Source: Acidimicrobiia bacterium
GTDB lineage: Bacteria; Actinomycetota; Acidimicrobiia; Acidimicrobiales; AC-14
Assembly (NCBI GenBank): GCA_019243595.1
Contig: JAFAUA010000219.1
Coordinates: 1 to 5,302, forward strand
Direction: 5' to 3'
DNA length: 5,302 nt
The translations under genes were made by a program, and so were the position numbers. Below, piece by piece: positions 1-5,302 of this stretch; position 1 is the stretch's first letter, and the number at the start of each line of letters is the position of its first letter. The notes beneath the pieces were generated by a model. It ran no database searches and was not told where the DNA came from. It was given only the letters and a program-made list of their open reading frames with translations.

Positions 1-238
1 CGACCGAGGCGAGGCGCTTCGTCAGCAGCTCGTCGTGCGTGAGTTGTTGGTATTCCTGATCACGATCGGGGTCATTGGCGTAGCCCGGCGGAAAGAGGCG
101 CTGGGTTCCGTCTGTCTCATCGCTCATGAGCAACTCGCGCAACTGTCCCGCGAGGCTGGCGATGAGGTCGCGTTCGTCGTCGCTGATCCGCAACTGGAAC
201 GTGCCGTCGCGGTTGCGCCGCACCATTCGTTTGGCCAC
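1..238 (-). CDS. DUF2017 family protein, 3' end cut off by the window edge
   Basis: Reading the minus strand from a GTG at 238 gives 79 codons without a stop, running off the left edge. The product starts MAKRMVRRNRDGTFQLRISD. It continues with an acidic helix-like segment (DDERDLIASLAGQLRELL), then a segment around RLFPPGYANDPDRDQEYQQL and DELLTKRLA. The RLFPPxY..DP..D.EY pattern is what I recognise as the DUF2017 family, a soluble protein of unknown function that commonly follows clpS in actinobacteria. The start lies 6 nt after the clpS stop in the same frame, so the two are almost surely co-transcribed and perhaps translationally coupled. The GTG at 238 is preferred for its position; the ATG at 226 is an alternative. 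There is no strong Shine-Dalgarno sequence. No function can be read from the sequence, and the C-terminal half is not visible. Confidence 0.8.
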   Translation of the reverse strand, partial: MAKRMVRRNRDGTFQLRISDDERDLIASLAGQLRELLMSDETDGTQRLFPPGYANDPDRDQEYQQLTHDELLTKRLASV

Positions 239-244
239 GCGGCG

Positions 245-556
245 CTACTCGTCGTGCTGCATGGTGGCCCACAGGCCGTGCTCATGCAGCCGGAACACGT
301 CGAGTTCCGCCTTCTCGCGGGTGCCGTTCGACACGACCGCACGACCCTTTTGGTGGACGTCGAGCATCAGCTTCGTGGCCTTCTCCCGCGAGTAGCCGAA
401 CAGCTTCTGGAACACGTAGGTCACGTAGGACATGAGGTTGATGGGGTCGTTCCAGACGATGACGACCCAAGGCGTGTCGGGGAGCGCGACCTCGTCGGTC
501 GTCGGCTCCTCGACCTCGACAGGGATGACCGTCATCGTCGGCTCGATGCACCCCAT
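245..556 (-). CDS. clpS: ATP-dependent Clp protease adaptor ClpS
   Basis: Encodes 103 residues from the ATG at 556, or 96 from the ATG at 535. ClpS is a cytoplasmic adaptor that binds N-degron substrates (bulky hydrophobic N-terminal residues) and passes them to the AAA+ unfoldase ClpA or ClpC. A loose acidic N-terminal arm (about 1-28) precedes the folded core. The core shows the substrate-pocket motif WNDPINLM (N36, D37, M42) and LMLDVH (M64, H68), which match E. coli ClpS N34, D35, M40, M62 and H66. The ending [10 protein letters not shown] is typical of actinobacterial ClpS. Length is normal for the family. I chose 556 because a TAGCAT box lies 7 nt upstream and would start the mRNA at or beside this ATG. 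The start at 535 is also possible, since many family members begin near there. DUF2017 follows after 6 nt. It is transcribed away from the heme/oxidase-like operon and has no obvious functional link to it. Confidence 0.93.
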   Translation of the reverse strand: MGCIEPTMTVIPVEVEEPTTDEVALPDTPWVVIVWNDPINLMSYVTYVFQKLFGYSREKATKLMLDVHQKGRAVVSNGTREKAELDVFRLHEHGLWATMQHDE

Positions 557-563
557 AGAGGCA

Positions 564-592
564 ATGCTAGGGGCGCTTTGTGGGCCTTCCAC
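564..592 (-). promoter_or_regulatory. Candidate leaderless promoter of clpS-DUF2017
   Basis: On the minus strand TAGCAT (569-564) fits the actinobacterial -10 form TAnnnT. Seven bases separate it from the ATG at 556, so transcription would begin at or next to the start codon. With 17-bp spacing the -35 position (592-587) reads GTGGAA, which is weak. No Shine-Dalgarno sequence precedes the ATG, which agrees with a leaderless start. This is inferred from pattern only. Confidence 0.4.
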
Positions 593-607
593 CCACGCTC
601 GTAGTCT
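578..607 (+). promoter_or_regulatory. Candidate promoter of the ctaA-ctaB / oxidase-like operon
   Basis: TTGTGG (578-583) and TAGTCT (602-607) are 18 bp apart and resemble a -35/-10 pair. The expected start point is near 614, only about 3 nt before the GTG at 617, so the mRNA would be almost leaderless. The TAG of the -10 box is also an in-frame stop, so GTG 617 is the first usable start codon. The -35 element sits in the same few bases as the upstream part of the divergent clpS promoter. Confidence 0.45.
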
Positions 608-616
608 CTGGCGGCT

Positions 617-2434
<1,818 letters not shown>

Positions 2435-2467
2435 CCAGGCTCGTGAACTCGTTCCCAAGCGATTCCC

Positions 2468-2494
2468 ATGGATAGAGTCCGCCGCTGTCCATGA
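2468..2494 (+). other. Possible 8-codon leader ORF in the gap before the subunit I homologue
   Basis: The 56-bp gap 2435-2490 contains ATG at 2468 followed by seven codons (MDRVRRCP) and TGA at 2492-2494. That stop overlaps the ATG of the next gene as ATGA, a layout that would allow translational coupling. The peptide uses AGA, rare here, and has only a poor ribosome site upstream (AAGCGA). A TAGAGT box at 2473-2478 could instead be a -10 element giving a very short leader, but no matching -35 is seen. The gap holds no convincing terminator. The leader ORF may well be chance. Confidence 0.2.
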
Positions 2495-4170
2495 CGACGA
2501 CTGACGAGACGCGCACGGACCTGTCCCAAGAGGACTACGGCGTCCTGCTGGGAGGCACCGATCACAAGTCGGTCGGCGCCTTCTGCCTGGCGCTGGCGTT
2601 CCTCTTCCTCTTGACCGGCGGGGTGCTGGCGGCGGTGTTCCGCACCCAGCTGGCCCAGCCCAAGCTCGACGTCCTGGCCCACAAGCCGTACCTGCAGCTG
2701 CTGACCTTCCACGGCAGCTTCTCGTTCTTCCTGTTCCTCCTGCCGGCGTGGATCGGCCTGGCCTTCGCCATCGTTCCCCTGCAGCTCGGGGCGCCGAGGC
2801 TGGCCATGCCCCGCCTGGCCGCCCTCACCGCCTGGCTCTACGTCGGCGCCGCCGGCTTCCTGATCGGCACCGCCTTCGCCCAGAAGGGGGCGCCGACCAA
2901 CGGCTGGAGCATGGACTACCCGGTGCCGATTCATGGCATCGGCGGCCACGCAGTCGACCTGTGGATCCTCGGTGTCGGCCTGGCCGCCGTCGCAACCGTC
3001 CTCGGGGCCGTCAACCTGCTGACGACGGCCCTGCGCATGCGGGCCCCCGGACTGACGCTGGCCCGCACGCCGATGTTCACCTGGTCGGTGATGGTCAGCA
3101 GCGCCGTGTTCCTCCTCGCCGTGCCGGTGCTGATTGCCGGGCTGATCGTCCTCTACGTCGACCACCACATGGGCGCCCACGTGCTGCGCGCCAACCGCGG
3201 CGGCGACCCCGACGTCTGGCGCACGCTGTTCGCCTTCTTCGCCTACGCGGCGATGTGGGCGACGGTCTTCCCCGCCCTCGGCGTCGTCAGCGAGATTTTC
3301 CCGGTGTTCGCCAAGGCGCCGCTGTTCAACCGCAAGACGGCGATGTTCGCCCTCGCCGCCGCCGGCACCCTCGCCTTCCTCGGCTTCGGGAGCGAGCTGG
3401 CGGGCGACCCCGCGATCCCCCAGACCCTGTTCACGATCACCTCGATCATGATCCTCGGCCCCGTGGCCCTGGTGATGCTCACGTGGCTGGCGACCGTCGC
3501 CCTCAAACGCAAGCCGCCCGCACTGAAGGCGCCGATGGTGCAGGCCCTCGGCCTGCTGACGTGCCTCGGCCTCGCCCTGCCGGCCATGGCTGTCATGGAG
3601 GCGCTCGCCCGCGGTGGCGCCGGCCACCAGAGCCAGTGGTGGGTCGGCGCCTGGCACCAGCTGCTCGTCGGCGTCGCCACCTTCGGCATCCTCGCCGGCC
3701 TCTATTACTGGGCGCCCAAGCTCTGGGGCCGCCACCTCAACGCCGGCCTCGGCAGCCTGCAGATGCTCGCAGTCGTCGGCGGCGTCGACCTGGCGTTCAT
3801 CCCGTTGCTCATCGTCGGCGCCCAGGGCATGCACCGCCGTGCGACCACGTTCTCCTCGGATTCCTGGACGGCCGCCAACCTGGTCGCGACGATCGGCGCC
3901 TATCTGCTGGCGGCCGGCGTCGCCCTGTTCCTGCTGAACGTCGTCGTCTCCGTCGTCCTCAAGCGCGGCATGGTCGCCACCGACGACCCGTGGGAGGGCG
4001 ACACGCTCGAGTGGGCGACGACGTCACCGCCACCGGCCCACAACTTCGACAACCTGCCCGAGGTCCGCTCCAGCCGCCCCGTCCACGACCTGCGTGAGGC
4101 GGAGGGCAAAGACACGACAGGCGGCCCACCGCCGGAGCCGTCCCCTGAGCTCGTCGAGGCGAACGCATGA
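2491..4170 (+). CDS. Heme-copper oxidase subunit I (CtaD) homologue lacking the CuB/heme a3 active site
   Basis: 559 residues with 12 predicted helices, plus the usual C-terminal tail of actinobacterial CtaD (DTLEWATTSPPP, NF, VRSSRP). Homology holds end to end: TDHKSVG at the N-terminus, RTQLAQP (R51), TFHG (H74), DLWILG, MRAPGLTLARTP, FPALGVVSEIFPVF, LAGLYYWAPKLWG, GMHRR (R449, R450). By motif alignment to the bovine enzyme, the low-spin heme ligands H61 and H378 are kept as H74 and H389. CuB ligand H240 is Y252, Tyr244 is W256, CuB ligands H290/H291 are S301/E302, and heme a3 ligand H376 is A387. The site cannot bind CuB or a high-spin heme in the known way, so oxygen reduction is not expected. 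D91, E242 and K319 of the proton paths are R103, A254 and V328. The frame is intact with normal high-GC codons, so it looks selected rather than decayed. ATG 2491 is the only usual start after an in-frame TAG at 2473. It overlaps the subunit III homologue by 4 nt. An automatic annotation would call it cytochrome c oxidase subunit I. The proposed role as a one-heme membrane protein is inference. Confidence 0.9.
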   Translation: MTTTDETRTDLSQEDYGVLLGGTDHKSVGAFCLALAFLFLLTGGVLAAVFRTQLAQPKLDVLAHKPYLQLLTFHGSFSFFLFLLPAWIGLAFAIVPLQLGAPRLAMPRLAALTAWLYVGAAGFLIGTAFAQKGAPTNGWSMDYPVPIHGIGGHAVDLWILGVGLAAVATVLGAVNLLTTALRMRAPGLTLARTPMFTWSVMVSSAVFLLAVPVLIAGLIVLYVDHHMGAHVLRANRGGDPDVWRTLFAFFAYAAMWATVFPALGVVSEIFPVFAKAPLFNRKTAMFALAAAGTLAFLGFGSELAGDPAIPQTLFTITSIMILGPVALVMLTWLATVALKRKPPALKAPMVQALGLLTCLGLALPAMAVMEALARGGAGHQSQWWVGAWHQLLVGVATFGILAGLYYWAPKLWGRHLNAGLGSLQMLAVVGGVDLAFIPLLIVGAQGMHRRATTFSSDSWTAANLVATIGAYLLAAGVALFLLNVVVSVVLKRGMVATDDPWEGDTLEWATTSPPPAHNFDNLPEVRSSRPVHDLREAEGKDTTGGPPPEPSPELVEANA

Positions 4171-4763
4171 GCGTGGCGGAAGAGACTCTCGCCCTCGAAG
4201 CGGGCGACGCACCCGTGGAGGCGGCCCGCCCCCGCGGCATCTCCAACGTGGCGACGCTCTTGTTCGTCGCCGCCGACTTCATGGTGCTCATCGGCCTGGT
4301 CGCCGGCTACTACGCCGTCCGCTCCCAGTCGTTCACCTGGCCGCCGGTCGGCCTCGGCACCTACCTGCCGACGATGGTCGCCCTCACGATGGGGATGACG
4401 GTCATCACCGTGCAGTGGGCGGTCTGGGCGATCAGCCGCGACGACCAGCGCACGACCCTGGCCGCCCTCGGGATCACGATCTTCTTCGCCCTTGCCATCC
4501 TCAACGGCCAGTGGTACGGGCTCGCCCATCTGAAGTTCGGTGTCGGTGCCCACCCCTATGGGACGTTCGTCTACGTCCTCACCGCCTTCCACATGCTCAA
4601 CGTGATCGCCGGCATCGTCGTGCTGTTCGCCGTCCTCGGGCGCACGGTCGGCGGCGAGTTCTCCGCCGACGACCACGACACGCTCACGGCCGCCGCCATC
4701 TTCTGGCAGTTCTGCAACGTGGCCGGCCTCGTCGCCTTCGCCGTCCTCTACCTGCACCCCTGA
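4167..4763 (+). CDS. Cytochrome c oxidase subunit III (CtaE) homologue, divergent
   Basis: 198 residues, the short five-helix form of subunit III (helices near 27-50, 68-90, 97-115, 131-158 and 174-196). Family marks are the first helix ending GYYAVRS, then WPP (58-60), LNGQWYGL (112-119), the helix-4 motif TAFHMLNVIAG (139-149) and the final FWQFCNVAG (179-187). Compared with the usual motifs (SE, EY/EW, TGFHGLHV, YWHFVDVVW), the polar residues are changed: E to D37, E to Q115, second H to N145, H to Q181 and D to N184; H142 is kept. In true oxidases subunit III holds lipids and supports proton entry to the D channel, which the partner subunit here has lost. The start overlaps the previous stop (ATGA), with GAGG at 4156-4159 as a well-spaced ribosome site. 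It is almost certainly made together with, and bound to, the subunit I homologue. Confidence 0.88.
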   Translation: MSVAEETLALEAGDAPVEAARPRGISNVATLLFVAADFMVLIGLVAGYYAVRSQSFTWPPVGLGTYLPTMVALTMGMTVITVQWAVWAISRDDQRTTLAALGITIFFALAILNGQWYGLAHLKFGVGAHPYGTFVYVLTAFHMLNVIAGIVVLFAVLGRTVGGEFSADDHDTLTAAAIFWQFCNVAGLVAFAVLYLHP

Positions 4764-5302
4764 TGCGACCGCCGACCTCGCCTCTGCCGCCCCGCCCGAC
4801 GTTCCTCAACGACGCGGCGATGGTGTTCCTGCGCACGGCGGGCGCGGCCGCCTTCCTGTGCTTGCTCTATCTCGTGTTCGGCAACGAGCGCACCGGCTTC
4901 ATCCTTCTCGGCGGTCTGGCGATCGCGGCCATCGCCGCCGGGGTCATCAGCGTGCTCGCCTACCGAGGCCAGCTGGCCGAGGAGATGGTGACCGCTCCGG
5001 CCGACGAGGCACCGGTGGTGCGCTCCGTGCGCTGGAGCCCGCTGCCCGCGCCATCCGCCACGCCGTTCGCCGGCGCCGCCGCCATCGTGCTGCTCGCCGC
5101 CGGCGCCCTCTACGGGCTCTCGCTGACGATCGTCGGCGTCCTCGTCGCCCTGATCACCGTCGCCGCCGTGTCGACCGTGCTGCAAGGCGAGCATCGAGGC
5201 CGGCCGGTGAACGTGATGCCGTTCGCGATCCCCATCGTCGCCCTCGCCGTCATCGCCAGCTTCATGTTCCTGATGTCGAGGATGCTGCTGGCCGTCAACC
5301 AC
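4763..5302 (+). CDS. Unrecognised multi-helix membrane protein, 3' end cut off by the window edge
   Basis: The ATG at 4763 shares its A with the stop of the subunit III homologue (TGATG), and 180 codons are open to the right edge. The proline-rich N-terminus (residues 3-12) has no signal peptide. Likely helices are at about 18-39, 46-67, 102-119, 120-139 and 154-172. They are separated by a polar loop (68-101) with acidic residues E73, E74, D81, E82 followed by RSVRW, and a basic loop GEHRGR (142-147). There are no heme-type CxxCH or copper motifs, and the only cysteine is C33. The length and five helices do not fit a typical small actinobacterial oxidase subunit IV (CtaF). The overlapping start and codon use say it belongs to the same operon, so it may be a third subunit or an assembly factor of the oxidase-like complex. 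I do not recognise the family. The overlapping minus-strand frame is a composition shadow. Confidence 0.75.
   Translation, partial: MRPPTSPLPPRPTFLNDAAMVFLRTAGAAAFLCLLYLVFGNERTGFILLGGLAIAAIAAGVISVLAYRGQLAEEMVTAPADEAPVVRSVRWSPLPAPSATPFAGAAAIVLLAAGALYGLSLTIVGVLVALITVAAVSTVLQGEHRGRPVNVMPFAIPIVALAVIASFMFLMSRMLLAVNH

Noticed and set aside
3163..3174. HHM at residues 225-227 as the CuB histidine pair
   Set aside because: It lies in the V-VI loop before the SEIFPVF motif, whereas the true pair follows that motif in helix VII, where S301/E302 are found.
2491..4170. Subunit I homologue as a pseudogene or sequencing error
   Set aside because: There is no frameshift or stop, codon use matches its neighbours, the C-terminal tail is complete, and the low-spin heme residues are kept selectively. 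Random decay would not spare these and still keep the frame.

Overview
The window is high-GC DNA (roughly two thirds or more G+C, with third codon positions almost all G or C) from an actinomycete-type bacterium. Three signs point there. A clpS gene is followed directly by a DUF2017 gene. The start regions look leaderless, with TAnnnT boxes just before the start codons. The oxidase-type proteins keep actinobacterial CtaD sequence features, such as RTQLAQP and the SPPP..NF C-terminal tail. An Acidimicrobiia-like lineage is my best guess, but sequence reading alone does not settle it.

Layout. Positions 1-556 carry a minus-strand pair: clpS (245-556), the N-degron adaptor of the ClpAP/ClpCP protease, then a DUF2017 gene that runs off the left edge (1-238). 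A 60-bp gap (557-616) holds two divergent, overlapping promoter candidates. From 617 to the right edge everything lies on the plus strand and is tightly packed. It starts with a fused heme A synthase/heme O synthase (CtaA-CtaB, 617-2434). After a 56-bp gap comes a 12-helix heme-copper oxidase subunit I homologue (2491-4170). A subunit III homologue (4167-4763) follows with an ATGA overlap. Last is an unrecognised multi-helix membrane protein (4763 to the edge), which starts inside the preceding stop codon (TGATG).

The main result is that the subunit I homologue is full length and clearly CtaD-derived, yet it has lost the whole oxygen-reducing site. All three CuB histidines, the cross-linked tyrosine and the heme a3 histidine are replaced, and so are the key residues of both the D and K proton channels. 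The two low-spin heme ligands (H74 and H389), the heme-a contact arginine (R51) and the propionate arginine pair (R449/R450) are all kept. The neighbouring subunit III homologue has lost its own signature residues in parallel (E to D, E to Q, H to N, H to Q, D to N). I read this as a one-heme, non-oxidase membrane complex derived from an aa3 oxidase. It is encoded with the enzyme that makes its likely cofactor (heme O/A) and with an unknown membrane partner. No subunit II (CuA protein) is in the window. What the complex does is unknown.

A second point is the CtaA-CtaB junction. The linker has codon usage and base composition unlike its flanks. It contains a perfect 12-bp inverted repeat and ends in GGAG directly before the ATG that would be the native CtaB start. 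It looks like a former intergenic region that is now translated.
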